Assembly (NCBI GenBank): GCA_963789565.1
Contig: CAWBKX010000002.1
Span: 1,364,001-1,428,000 of the forward strand
Source of the DNA: CALAGB01 sp963789565
GTDB taxonomy: Bacteria; Chloroflexota; Chloroflexia; Thermomicrobiales; Thermomicrobiaceae
Direction of reading: 5' to 3'
DNA: 64,000 bases
Within the stretch, counting starts at the first letter, position 1. Every line of letters starts with the position of its first letter. The notes under the pieces are model-generated. The model worked only from the letters and a program-made list of their open reading frames with translations. It made no database searches and was not told the DNA's origin. This document shows, in pieces, positions 55,515 through 63,915 of this stretch. The position numbers were made by a program, and so were the translations under genes.

Positions 55515-56948
55515 TTGTCAGATTTCTTTCGACCTGCGAGGAAGCCGGTGGAAGTCTCTTCCAGCCAACCAGATCGACCCAAATCCCATACTCACGTGAA
55601 CCGACGGCAGTTTGTAAACGTTGTCGGCATGGCTGCATTGGATATCTGGGTTTCGTCATGCGGCTGGTTCAGTTCGAGTTCTCGCCAGCCGACCAATCCG
55701 ATCACTGACCGTGCGACGTTGTCGCCCACGCCGACAAAACGTACGTCCACTATTACGACTGTCCAACCAACACCTAATCCAACCCCGACACCCTCACCGA
55801 CTCCCTCGCCAATTCCCACAGCAACCCTGCTCCCCACTCCAATGCCGACTCAAACACTTCGCGATCGAGTCGAAGCGGTTGGTCAAGAACTCTCTACGTT
55901 CGGCAAGATTCAGAATATCAAGGACCTAAAGTATCAAGAGGCCGCGAGTATGGTCGCGAATGAGCTTACCCTGGCAGCATCTACTGATATGCGGGTTGTC
56001 TTTCAAGGCTTCGGCAAGGGTGACTGGGATCGGGTGCTTGCTAACTGGCCAGCCATTGAAACGACGTTAAAAAATCGTGAGGAACCCGAAGGGTTCTCCC
56101 TCAATTGGGGGCCGGCAGATGCGATGATTGCCTTTGCTAAGAGTCAGGGCATGGGCGTTCGAATGCAGTCGCTTCTCACAGGTGGCGATATTCCAGACGA
56201 GATATACAACAACCGTGATGGCTACAGTGCCGATGACATTGAGAAGTTGGTGGAATTTGCCATCAAGACGCGAGCCCTCCACTATCCCGAGATAACCAAC
56301 TGGATGGTCTCGTCGGAAGCATCTTCGGACCTCTTGTTTGGAGATAACCGGAAGAAGTTTTGGTACACCCAAAGTGCCTCACAGGAAGCGATCATCGATA
56401 AGGCTTTCTACTGGGTGCAGGAAGCCAATCCTGCTGCCAAGAAGGGATTTGATGAGGATCATGTTCTAGAAGTTGATACTGATGCGAGACGGCAAGTGGC
56501 AGCCAAGTACCTTTCGTTCCTGAAACACTTCAAGGATGCCAACGTTCCGGTCGATATCGCCGCGATTGAGAACAACCTTTGGGTAATGGCACCACCCGCG
56601 AAAGAACAAGTGGTGTCTTTCCTCAAGGAGTTAGTGGCTCTTGGCTATGAAGTAATGTCTGGTGAAACGACGGTCAGTGTTTCAGATGTCGACGCGTTCT
56701 TCCCTCAGCGGAGCCCGACCATCCACGTCACGGACAAGCTGCAGGCCCAGGCAGATCTCTACAAGATGATTGCGGAAGCCTACCTGTCAGTGGGAGGCAC
56801 ATTCGGTACTGGTGGATTTAGCGATGCGGTCTCGTGGCTTGAAGAGACATTCCCCGGTCAGGGAACAGACGCCATGATACTTGACAGAACATATCAGCCT
56901 AAACTCGCCTATCATTCCCTCGTTAGCGTGTATCAAGCACTAGGGTGA
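55515..56948 (+). CDS. GH10-like protein with Tat-type lipoprotein signal and Pro/Thr linker
   Basis: 477 codons from TTG 55515. NRRQF (29-33) followed by a hydrophobic stretch is a twin-arginine motif, and VSSC (Cys49) a lipobox, so an exported lipoprotein is predicted. A Thr/Pro-rich linker spans about 71-113. The rest resembles a GH10 (xylanase-type) barrel: NWGPADAMIAFAKSQGMGVR, ITNWMVSSEAS (candidate acid/base E268) and YEVMSGETTVSVSD (candidate nucleophile E384). The usual NE pair reads SE, so it is a divergent member and activity is uncertain. GTG 55596 is an alternative start. The region is more AT-rich than its neighbours and its end overlaps the resolvase remnant by 26 nt. Confidence 0.72.
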   Translation: MSDFFRPARKPVEVSSSQPDRPKSHTHVNRRQFVNVVGMAALDIWVSSCGWFSSSSRQPTNPITDRATLSPTPTKRTSTITTVQPTPNPTPTPSPTPSPIPTATLLPTPMPTQTLRDRVEAVGQELSTFGKIQNIKDLKYQEAASMVANELTLAASTDMRVVFQGFGKGDWDRVLANWPAIETTLKNREEPEGFSLNWGPADAMIAFAKSQGMGVRMQSLLTGGDIPDEIYNNRDGYSADDIEKLVEFAIKTRALHYPEITNWMVSSEASSDLLFGDNRKKFWYTQSASQEAIIDKAFYWVQEANPAAKKGFDEDHVLEVDTDARRQVAAKYLSFLKHFKDANVPVDIAAIENNLWVMAPPAKEQVVSFLKELVALGYEVMSGETTVSVSDVDAFFPQRSPTIHVTDKLQAQADLYKMIAEAYLSVGGTFGTGGFSDAVSWLEETFPGQGTDAMILDRTYQPKLAYHSLVSVYQALG

Positions 56949-57190
56949 TTACGCTTGATGCTGTATGAGTCGGCCGCTCAGACAGAATGGCTTTTATTTT
57001 GTTGGCCTGGTATAGGGTTGCCCGAGACACGCCCAGCGTCTGACAGATGTCGTCGATCGAATGGGTTCCTGCATTATAGAGGGACTGCGCCATGGCGATC
57101 TTTTTCGGGGTGTCCAGCTTCTTCGGCCGTCCACCCTGTCGCCCACGTGCCCGTGCCGCGGCCAGGCCAGCCCGCGTTCGCTCCCGATGG
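56923..57190 (-). pseudogene. Resolvase/invertase (serine recombinase) C-terminal remnant
   Basis: The minus strand encodes ERTRAGLAAARARGRQGGRP followed by KKLDTPKKIAMAQ and a helix-turn-helix (SIDDICQTLGVSRATLYQ). This matches the arm-helix and DNA-binding end of Hin/Tn3-type serine recombinases. The catalytic N-terminal domain with its Ser, Arg-rich core is absent: upstream residues up to 57252 do not match, and no frame restores it. It is a truncated remnant of a mobile element, convergent with and overlapping the end of the GH10-like gene. Confidence 0.8.
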
Positions 57191-57444
57191 AAATCGGGCT
57201 GACGACAATTGTCCTTTGGGCTCCCTCGGAGCACCGCCTCCCATAGTTGCATTTCGTCGCGGTTCGATTTGCCTTTGTCTCGCCGCTGACGTAGAAGCTG
57301 GAATTCGTTGCAGACCCATCCAGTACATCACTTGGTCATCGGCACCGGCCGAACATCGTTCTGCCGCCATTGCGCCCCGCCATTACAGTAGCGTATGGTG
57401 CAACGCATTGTGCGTACGACGATACAGCAGCGGCAACGACATTC

Positions 57445-58251
57445 ATGAACGAGGTGGTCGACCGATCGGCGCCAGGGCGGAGCGATCGCGTCGCGATTTT
57501 TGGCGTGCCCTTCGACGACCTTTCCGTGGACGAGGCAATCTCGCTGATGATGGGCTGGATTGCCGCGGAACCCGATCGCCTTCACCAGGTGGTCACCGCC
57601 AACCCGGAGTTCCTGGTCGCCTCCCGGCGCGACGCTCGCTTCCGAAGAGTTCTTCAGTCAGCGGACCTGGCGACGCCGGATGGCGTCGGCGTGCTCATTG
57701 GTTCGCGCATCCTCGGTCGTCCGATCCGCCATCGAGTGACGGGCGTCGATCTCGTGGAGGGCCTGGCGGCGCGGCACGATGTGCGCATGCAGCTCTTCCT
57801 GCTCGGCGCGGCACCGGGAATCGCCGCGAAGGCCGCCGAAGAGCTGCGTTGGCGCTTCCCGGGTCTCGCGATCGCAGGCGTCTGGGAGGGATCGCCACGA
57901 TCGCAAGATTTCGCTGAGATCCTGCGCCAGATTCGGACAGCACGGCCAAACGTTTTGCTGGTAGCGTACGGCGCGCCGCGGCAAGATGTCTGGATTGACG
58001 AGCACCGGAACGAGCTTGCGGCATGTGGCATAGTGATAGCGATCGGAGTCGGCGGAACACTGGATTACCTTGCGGGTGCAGTGCCACGTGCACCGCGATG
58101 GGTGCGCCGATTCGGATTCGAGTGGCTTTTCCGCCTCATCCGACAGCCGTGGCGATGGCGGCGGCAGCTTGCGCTGCCGTTGTTTGCTCTCTTGATCATC
58201 GGTGAACGGCTGCGAGCGATGTGGCACGGCATCTGGGAACGTGTATGGTGA
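57445..58251 (+). CDS. WecG/TagA/CpsF family glycosyltransferase
   Basis: 268 residues. The family core is recognised from VVTANPEFLVASRRD, the LATPDGVGVLIGSRILG segment, the RVTGVDLVEGL segment, LFLLGAAPGIA and the conserved VAYGAPRQDVWI. Members transfer N-acetylmannosaminuronic acid or N-acetylmannosamine onto undecaprenyl-linked GlcNAc in wall teichoic acid, enterobacterial common antigen or exopolysaccharide synthesis. A C-terminal amphipathic region (WRWRRQLALPLFALLIIGERL) probably touches the membrane. ATG 57445 is chosen by family alignment; the frame opens at 57370. Its stop overlaps the next start (ATGGTGA). Confidence 0.93.
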   Translation: MNEVVDRSAPGRSDRVAIFGVPFDDLSVDEAISLMMGWIAAEPDRLHQVVTANPEFLVASRRDARFRRVLQSADLATPDGVGVLIGSRILGRPIRHRVTGVDLVEGLAARHDVRMQLFLLGAAPGIAAKAAEELRWRFPGLAIAGVWEGSPRSQDFAEILRQIRTARPNVLLVAYGAPRQDVWIDEHRNELAACGIVIAIGVGGTLDYLAGAVPRAPRWVRRFGFEWLFRLIRQPWRWRRQLALPLFALLIIGERLRAMWHGIWERVW

Positions 58252-58793
58252 TTTCCGACATCGACGAGAAGCGTTGTACCTACCATCCGAACGTCTTGAC
58301 GCGCCTGCGATGCAGTAAGTGCGGCACTCCCATTTGCCCACGCTGCGCGGTCGAAACGCCGGTCGGTTTTCGCTGTCCCGACTGTGCCGCGGTTCGTGGT
58401 CTGCCGACGTACCAGACGAGCGGAAGCGCGTTGGTCAAGAGCATCGGCATCGGCATTCTCGCCGCGATCGTGGTTGGCGTCCTGTGGGGCTATTTCCCTC
58501 AGTGGGAATTCTATCTTTCGCTCATCCTCGGATTCGGCGTGGCGGAAGGCATGGCCTGGGGCGCGAAATACAAACGCGGTGGCGATCTGCAGATTGCGGC
58601 CATCGCCTGCGTCATCGGCGGACTGATCCTCTCACGTGTGATCATGGCAGAGCAGAGTCAGTTCTTCACGCTGAACGATCTGCTGAACCACGCCACCAAC
58701 CCGATCGTCTCCTCCTACTTCCAGCTGCGACTGCTGCCAGACATGCTCTTCGCAGCCCTGGCGGTCGCGATTCCGTTCATCCGTTTCAGGTAG
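58245..58793 (+). CDS. B-box zinc finger plus membrane protein
   Basis: 182 residues. The N-terminal 45 residues carry a treble-clef/B-box-like zinc site with Cys pairs: CTYHP, CSKCGTPICPRC and CPDC. Four to five hydrophobic segments follow, starting at SIGIGILAAIVVGVLWGYF (about 66-84). ATG 58245 has GGGA 7 nt upstream and overlaps the WecG-type gene's end, so the two are translationally coupled. Such B-box membrane proteins are common in Actinobacteria and Chloroflexota; the function is not known. The heptose kinase-like gene starts 5 nt later. Confidence 0.83.
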   Translation: MVISDIDEKRCTYHPNVLTRLRCSKCGTPICPRCAVETPVGFRCPDCAAVRGLPTYQTSGSALVKSIGIGILAAIVVGVLWGYFPQWEFYLSLILGFGVAEGMAWGAKYKRGGDLQIAAIACVIGGLILSRVIMAEQSQFFTLNDLLNHATNPIVSSYFQLRLLPDMLFAALAVAIPFIRFR

Positions 58794-58798
58794 GCTGA

Positions 58799-59785
58799 GT
58801 GGACGAGCTCCTCGAGCTGCTTCCGGTTCTCGATCGGATCCGCGACCAGCGCGTGCTGGTAGTTGGTGACCTGTATCTCGACGCCTACATCTTCGGGCTT
58901 CCAGCGCGCGTTTCGCGTGAGGCGCCCATCATGGTGCTGGAAGAGACGCGGCGCGAGGATCGCCTGGGGGGCGGCACCGCACCTGCCCTGGCGCTGCGAG
59001 AGTTAGGGACGCGTGTCTGGCAGGCCGGGGTAGTGGGTGACGACGCGGAAGGTCGGCGCCTCGTCGAACTGCTTCAATCCCGGCACGTCGATACAGCGGG
59101 CATCTTCGTGGACAGTTCCCGACCGACGACCACCAAGACGCGGCTGGTGGCCGAGGGACCCTTCAACGTCTTCCCGCAACAGGTAGCCCGCAGTGATCGC
59201 CAGCTGCGCGACCCGCTGGACGCCGAGACGACCGCCAAACTGGTCGGTTTCATTCGCGAGGTTGGCCCTACCATGGACGCCATCCTCCTGTCCGACTACC
59301 GCAGCGGCGTGGTGATGCCCGAGGTCATTGCCGCGGCCAAGGACGTCGCGCGACTCTCGACGGTCGATTCTCAAGGGGCGCTCAACAGCTTCGCCGGTCT
59401 CGATCTTGTGAAGTGCAATCAGGCTGAGGCGGAAGACTATCTCGGCGCCTCGCTCGGCACTGCCGAAGAGAGACTGACGGCGTTGACCACACTGCGTGAG
59501 CGCCTTGGCTGCGATCGTCTGGTCGTGACGCTTGGTCCGGACGGCGCGGCGCTGGCAGTCGATGGTGACTATCGCGAGGTGCCGTCTGTGGTTCGACGAC
59601 AGGTCTTCGACGTTACCGGCGCCGGTGATACGGTTATCGCCGTGATGACGGGAGCGCTCGCGGCAGGTGCCGACGCGTTGCGTGCGCTGCAGCTCTCTCA
59701 GGTAGCGGCGGGCATCGTGATCGGGAAATGGGGCAATGCTCAGGCAAGCGCCGAGGAAATCTCCTCCGCTATTCGTGAAGACTGA
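58799..59785 (+). CDS. PfkB family kinase, heptose 7-phosphate kinase-like (RfaE1/HldE N-domain)
   Basis: 328 residues. RVLVVGDLYLDAYIFG and RVSREAPIMVLEE match the HldE kinase domain, LGGGTAPALAL the substrate pocket, and VTGAGDTVIAVM (about 274) the PfkB catalytic signature with its Asp. HldE phosphorylates D-glycero-D-manno-heptose 7-phosphate at C1. GTG 58799 begins 5 nt after the B-box gene. A separate RfaE2-like adenylyltransferase lies 1.9 kb downstream, so the two halves of HldE are encoded apart, on either side of cofD-cofC. The usual use (ADP-heptose for LPS) would be unusual in Chloroflexota. Confidence 0.9.
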   Translation: MDELLELLPVLDRIRDQRVLVVGDLYLDAYIFGLPARVSREAPIMVLEETRREDRLGGGTAPALALRELGTRVWQAGVVGDDAEGRRLVELLQSRHVDTAGIFVDSSRPTTTKTRLVAEGPFNVFPQQVARSDRQLRDPLDAETTAKLVGFIREVGPTMDAILLSDYRSGVVMPEVIAAAKDVARLSTVDSQGALNSFAGLDLVKCNQAEAEDYLGASLGTAEERLTALTTLRERLGCDRLVVTLGPDGAALAVDGDYREVPSVVRRQVFDVTGAGDTVIAVMTGALAAGADALRALQLSQVAAGIVIGKWGNAQASAEEISSAIRED

Positions 59786-59908
59786 CTTCGGACGTCCATC
59801 ACCATTTGCCCACCGCGTTGACGTGGAAGAATCGACGCACGTCACGCGTTTTAGACGTGTGGCCAGCACATCCGTCGTACCCCTAGAATCGTCAGCATCG
59901 GGAGAATA

Positions 59909-60859
59909 ATGAGCGCATCTCAGGCACGCATTGTCGCATTGGCAGGGGGCGTTGGAGGCGCCAAGCTAGCCCACGGCCTGGCCTTGACCGGTCTTGACGA
60001 CCGCCTGGCAGTCGTGGTCAACACCGCGGACGACTTCGAGTTGATGGGTCTGCACATCTCCCCCGACCTCGACACCGTCCTTTACACGCTTGGGGGATTG
60101 GCCAATCCCGAGACTGGCTGGGGTATTAATGGCGACACGTTCAATACGCTCGAAGCCGTCAAGCGCTACGGCGGACCCGCCTGGTTCTGGCTCGGAGATC
60201 AAGATTTCGCCACCCACATCCTGCGCACAGAGCGACTACGCTCGGGTCAAACCATCAGTCGGGTGACGACAGAATTGGCGAGCGCGCTGGGTGTCAAAGC
60301 GACTATCCTCCCCATGTGCGATCAACCAGTGGCAACCATGATCAACACGCCCGAAGGTCGCCTCGACTTTCAGAACTATTTCGTGCGGCGACAGCACCAG
60401 AGCCACGTCCTGAGCGTCGAGTTCGAGGGAATCACGCACGCGTCGGTACCTCGCGCTGTCGAAGAGGCGTTGTCGGCCGCCAGCGCCATCGTTCTGTGTC
60501 CCTCGAATCCCATCGTCAGCATCGGGCCCATTTTGGGCGTCGCGGGGATGCGTGAATTTCTGGCCAACACGTCCGCACCAGTCGTTGCCGTCAGCCCGAT
60601 CATCGGCGGACAGGCGCTCAAAGGCCCGGCCGACCGCATGCTCGAGACGCTGGGACACGAAGTCTCGTCGGTTGGCGTTGCGGAGATCTATCGCGATTTC
60701 CTGAATGGCCTCGTCATCGACGAGCAGGACCGCGATCTGGCGCCGCGCATCGAGGCGCTCGGCATGGCGACGCTTGTCACCGGCACCATCATGCGCAGCG
60801 AAGCCGATCGTCGGAGATTGGCCGAAGAGACGCTCGACTTCGCCGGCCGGATCGGCTGA
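59909..60859 (+). CDS. cofD: 2-phospho-L-lactate (or phosphoenolpyruvate) transferase CofD/FbiA, F420 biosynthesis
   Basis: 316 residues. ALAGGVGGAKLAHGLA at the N-terminus, VVVNTADDFELMGLHISPDLDTV and the LCPSNPIVSIGPIL segment are the CofD/FbiA signatures. The enzyme joins the phospho-organic acid-GMP donor to the deazaflavin FO to make F420-0 or dehydro-F420-0. Whether phosphoenolpyruvate or phospholactate is used depends on the partner and is not seen here. ATG 59909. Its stop overlaps the start of the next gene, cofC (TGATG), which supplies the donor, so the two are translationally coupled. Confidence 0.95.
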   Translation: MSASQARIVALAGGVGGAKLAHGLALTGLDDRLAVVVNTADDFELMGLHISPDLDTVLYTLGGLANPETGWGINGDTFNTLEAVKRYGGPAWFWLGDQDFATHILRTERLRSGQTISRVTTELASALGVKATILPMCDQPVATMINTPEGRLDFQNYFVRRQHQSHVLSVEFEGITHASVPRAVEEALSAASAIVLCPSNPIVSIGPILGVAGMREFLANTSAPVVAVSPIIGGQALKGPADRMLETLGHEVSSVGVAEIYRDFLNGLVIDEQDRDLAPRIEALGMATLVTGTIMRSEADRRRLAEETLDFAGRIG

Positions 60860-61536
60860 TGTCTCTCACCGCGGTCGTTCCGGTGCAAAATCTCGAGACC
60901 GCCAAGAGTCGCCTGGCGTCGATCCTCTCGCCGCAAGAGCGCAGCGATCTGGTCCTCACGCTCTTCGACAACGTCATGACGGCGCTGACCGGCTCCTTGT
61001 CAGTCGTTCGCATGGTGGTGGTGAGTCCCGATCCGAATGTGCTCGCCATCGCGCGTCGGTGGAACGCGGATCCAGTCGAGCAACCAGGACGCGGATTGAA
61101 CGCGGCCATCCGACTCGGTCGCGACCGAGCCGTCGGCCTTGGTGCCGACTCGATCCTCATCGTTCTGGCGGATTTGCCGCGCATCACGCCAGCAGATGTG
61201 GATCGGTTGGCCGAGCGATCGCACGGTATGTCAGTCACCATGGCGCCCGATCGACACGGTCGCGGCACCAACGCCATGATCCTGCGTCCGCCGACCGCCA
61301 TCGAGCCCGCCTTCGGCGTCGACAGTCTCCTCAAGCACCGCCGAGAGGTCGCAATCCAGGGGTTAGCCAGCAGCACGTTCGAATCTGCTGGAACGGGTTT
61401 TGACGTCGACGTCATCGACGACCTGATCGACCTCGGCTGGCTCGACCCGGTGACCCACGCCCGCCACATGCCGCTCGCGAATACTCCCATCGTCACACTC
61501 TCCGGCGAAGCATCCGGCTGGAACGATCCACGTTAA
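60859..61536 (+). CDS. cofC: Phosphoenolpyruvate/2-phospho-L-lactate guanylyltransferase CofC/FbiD
   Basis: 225 residues. VVPVQNLETAKSRLASILSP is the N-terminal nucleotidyltransferase signature, and LADLPRITPADVD and HGRGTNAMILRPP are the CofC motifs. It activates the three-carbon acid with GTP for the CofD step. The start overlaps the cofD stop. A C-terminal extension of about 25 residues beyond the usual end (HARHMPLANTPIVTLSGEAS) has no obvious role. With the PPOX protein at 11609 it supports F420 use in this organism. Confidence 0.93.
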   Translation: MSLTAVVPVQNLETAKSRLASILSPQERSDLVLTLFDNVMTALTGSLSVVRMVVVSPDPNVLAIARRWNADPVEQPGRGLNAAIRLGRDRAVGLGADSILIVLADLPRITPADVDRLAERSHGMSVTMAPDRHGRGTNAMILRPPTAIEPAFGVDSLLKHRREVAIQGLASSTFESAGTGFDVDVIDDLIDLGWLDPVTHARHMPLANTPIVTLSGEASGWNDPR

Positions 61537-61656
61537 AGGCTGCGTCGTTCGCGCTGGCTGACGACCGGTGCCAGTTTCCAACATCCTCACCACACGCCGC
61601 GTGCTAGGATTCGCGACACGATGTCCACCCGCGCTCGACCACCACGAAGAGGAACG

Positions 61657-62172
61657 ATGGGGCAACGAATCGCGTTCGATCAGCTCGAGTCACTTGGACG
61701 CCAGCTGCGCGTCGCCGGACGACGAGTGGTCTTCACCAACGGACATTTCGATTTGCTGCACGTGGGCCATCTGCGCTATCTCCAGGCCGCGCGGACGTTT
61801 GGAGACGTGCTGGTCGTGGGTGTGAACGACGACGCCGTCACCACTCGTCGGAAAGGCCCGTCCCGACCGATCGTGCCTGAGGAGGAGCGAGCCGAGCTCA
61901 TCGCCGGACTGGGCTGCGTCGACTATGCCGTCATCTTCCACGAAGCAACCGCCGAGTCCGCCATTCGCGCACTCGAGCCGGACGTCTACGTCAAGGGCGG
62001 CGACTACGCCGTCGACGAGCAGGAGATCGAGCAGGGGAAATTGCCATTACCCGAGGCGAGCATGGTTCATGCCTATGGTGGTGAGGTACGCACGGTGCCG
62101 TTGATAGCCGGGCAGTCGACGACCAATCTGGAACAGCGCATCATCGAGCGCGTCTGCGCCGCGAGGCCCTGA
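61657..62172 (+). CDS. Heptose 1-phosphate adenylyltransferase-like (RfaE2/HldE C-domain)
   Basis: 171 residues of the cytidylyltransferase-like fold. The HxGH motif lies in VVFTNGHFDLLHVGHLRYL (HVGH), and VNDDAVTTRRKGPSRPIVP and VKGGDY match RfaE2, which makes ADP-heptose from heptose 1-phosphate. ATG 61657 has AGAGG 4 nt upstream; ATG 61621 is possible. It would use the product of the RfaE1-like kinase at 58799. It ends in TGATG overlap with murJ, so it belongs to the same operon. Confidence 0.92.
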   Translation: MGQRIAFDQLESLGRQLRVAGRRVVFTNGHFDLLHVGHLRYLQAARTFGDVLVVGVNDDAVTTRRKGPSRPIVPEEERAELIAGLGCVDYAVIFHEATAESAIRALEPDVYVKGGDYAVDEQEIEQGKLPLPEASMVHAYGGEVRTVPLIAGQSTTNLEQRIIERVCAARP

Positions 62173-63821
62173 TGGAGACCACTACAACCGAGGTCAAACC
62201 GGTCGAATCCAGCGAAATGTCCGACCGCGCGCGTATCGCCCAAGGCGCCGCCATCATTATGGCCGGCACACTCCTCAGTCGCGTCCTCGGGCTGGGCCGC
62301 GAGCAGATCACCTCCTGGCTGTTCGGCACCGGTGATGCCGTGGCTGCCTTCACCATCGCTGACAACATCCACACCATGCTCTTCAACCTGGTCATCAGCG
62401 GCATGATGGAAGCCGCGCTCGTGCCGGTATTGAGCGCCTACAGCGCACCTGAGCATCGCCAGGAGTTGCGCCGCATCACCGGCGCTTTGATGGTGCTCGC
62501 GCTTATTCTGGTGGGAGGCGCCGTCATCGTGATGGAGCTCTTCGCACCCTACGTCGTGAAGGTCATGACCGTCTTCGGCGGAGGCGCGGGCGCACGAGGT
62601 ATCAGCACGGTCGACCTGGCGAACGAGATGGTGCGCATCATCTTGCCGGCGGTCTTGTTGCTGGCCCTTTCCACAATCCTGATGTCGACGCTCTACTCGA
62701 TGCACCGCTTCGCGCGTCCGGCGATCTCGCTGGCGGCGCGCAATGCGGCGGTAGTGGCAGTGGCGCTGACGTTGGGTCGCACCGCCTTCGGCATTCGCAG
62801 CTTGCCGGTGGGGATTCTCATCGGTGCCTTCTGCCTGGTGTTGATTCAGGCGCCGGGTCTCCGCGACAGCATGCCGCAGCTCAACTTCGACTTCCGGCAT
62901 CCAGCCATCCGGCGAATTCTCGCCCTCTACATCCCCATTTCGATCGGATTGCTGAGCAACACCGTGGCGCTGATCATCGACAGAAATCTTGCCTGGGGTG
63001 TCGGCGAGAACGCGTTAGGGGCCATGCGCTACGCCACCACGTTGAATCAGATGATTCTGGGATTGGTGGCCACCGCTACCTCGATCGCGGCCCTGCCGAC
63101 GCTGTCGCGTCACTTCGCCAATGGAGACGAGGGCGGATTTCAACGCACGCTCTCGAACGGCATCAAGATGGTGACGATCATGGTGGTGCCCGCCACGCTC
63201 GGACTGACCGCCATTGCCTGGCCAACCGTGCAGCTCCTCTTCTATCACGGTGCCACCGACTTCTCCGGGGCGCACGCCATCTTCGTTGCCTTGCTCGCGT
63301 ATCTGCCGGGCACGTTCTTCGCCGCCTTCGATCAAGTGTTGATCTTCACGTACTACTCGCGGCAGAACACGCGCACGCCGGTGGTCGTTGGCGTCCTGGC
63401 GGTTGGCGTCTATTTCATCTTCGCGCTGACACTTGTCGGACCACTCGGAATGACCGGATTGGTGCTGGCGAATTCGGCACAGTTCACATTCCACGCACTC
63501 GCCATGTGGTTCCTGCTGCATCGATCGCTCGGACACGTCGGAGACGCCACGGTGAAGCGCACCTTTTTGCGTTCGATGCTGGCGGGCGGCGTGATGGCGG
63601 TCGTTGTTTACGCGGTGGCGCGCGCGCTGCAGATGACGTCACTCGCGCCGACCGGAGGCGTGTCGAGTCTTTCGGCGCTTGCGGTCGAGGTTCTGGTTGT
63701 GGCCATTCCCGTAGTGGTTGGCGCAGGCGTCTATCTGGTCGCGTTGCGCCTCCTGGGCGTCGACGAGATCCACGCCATCCAGCGCGGCGTCATGCGGCGA
63801 TTCTCACGAGCCACGTCGTAG
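62172..63821 (+). CDS. murJ: MurJ-type lipid II flippase (MVF family)
   Basis: 549 residues with 14 predicted membrane spans, the standard size. The N-terminal span GAAIIMAGTLLSRVLGLGREQI and the long polar loops with ADNIHTMLFNLVISGMMEAA are typical of MurJ, which moves undecaprenyl-linked peptidoglycan precursors across the membrane. ATG 62172 overlaps the stop of the RfaE2-like gene. A related flippase for another undecaprenyl-linked glycan cannot be excluded because a WecG-type transferase lies in the same operon. Confidence 0.92.
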   Translation: METTTTEVKPVESSEMSDRARIAQGAAIIMAGTLLSRVLGLGREQITSWLFGTGDAVAAFTIADNIHTMLFNLVISGMMEAALVPVLSAYSAPEHRQELRRITGALMVLALILVGGAVIVMELFAPYVVKVMTVFGGGAGARGISTVDLANEMVRIILPAVLLLALSTILMSTLYSMHRFARPAISLAARNAAVVAVALTLGRTAFGIRSLPVGILIGAFCLVLIQAPGLRDSMPQLNFDFRHPAIRRILALYIPISIGLLSNTVALIIDRNLAWGVGENALGAMRYATTLNQMILGLVATATSIAALPTLSRHFANGDEGGFQRTLSNGIKMVTIMVVPATLGLTAIAWPTVQLLFYHGATDFSGAHAIFVALLAYLPGTFFAAFDQVLIFTYYSRQNTRTPVVVGVLAVGVYFIFALTLVGPLGMTGLVLANSAQFTFHALAMWFLLHRSLGHVGDATVKRTFLRSMLAGGVMAVVVYAVARALQMTSLAPTGGVSSLSALAVEVLVVAIPVVVGAGVYLVALRLLGVDEIHAIQRGVMRRFSRATS

Positions 63822-63915
63822 TAGAGTCATTGTCACATCCACAATTCTGACGCACGCGGAGCACATGTCGCCGTTTCGGCCATAGCGGAAGCATGTATGA
63901 GAGGAGCGAAGTCTG

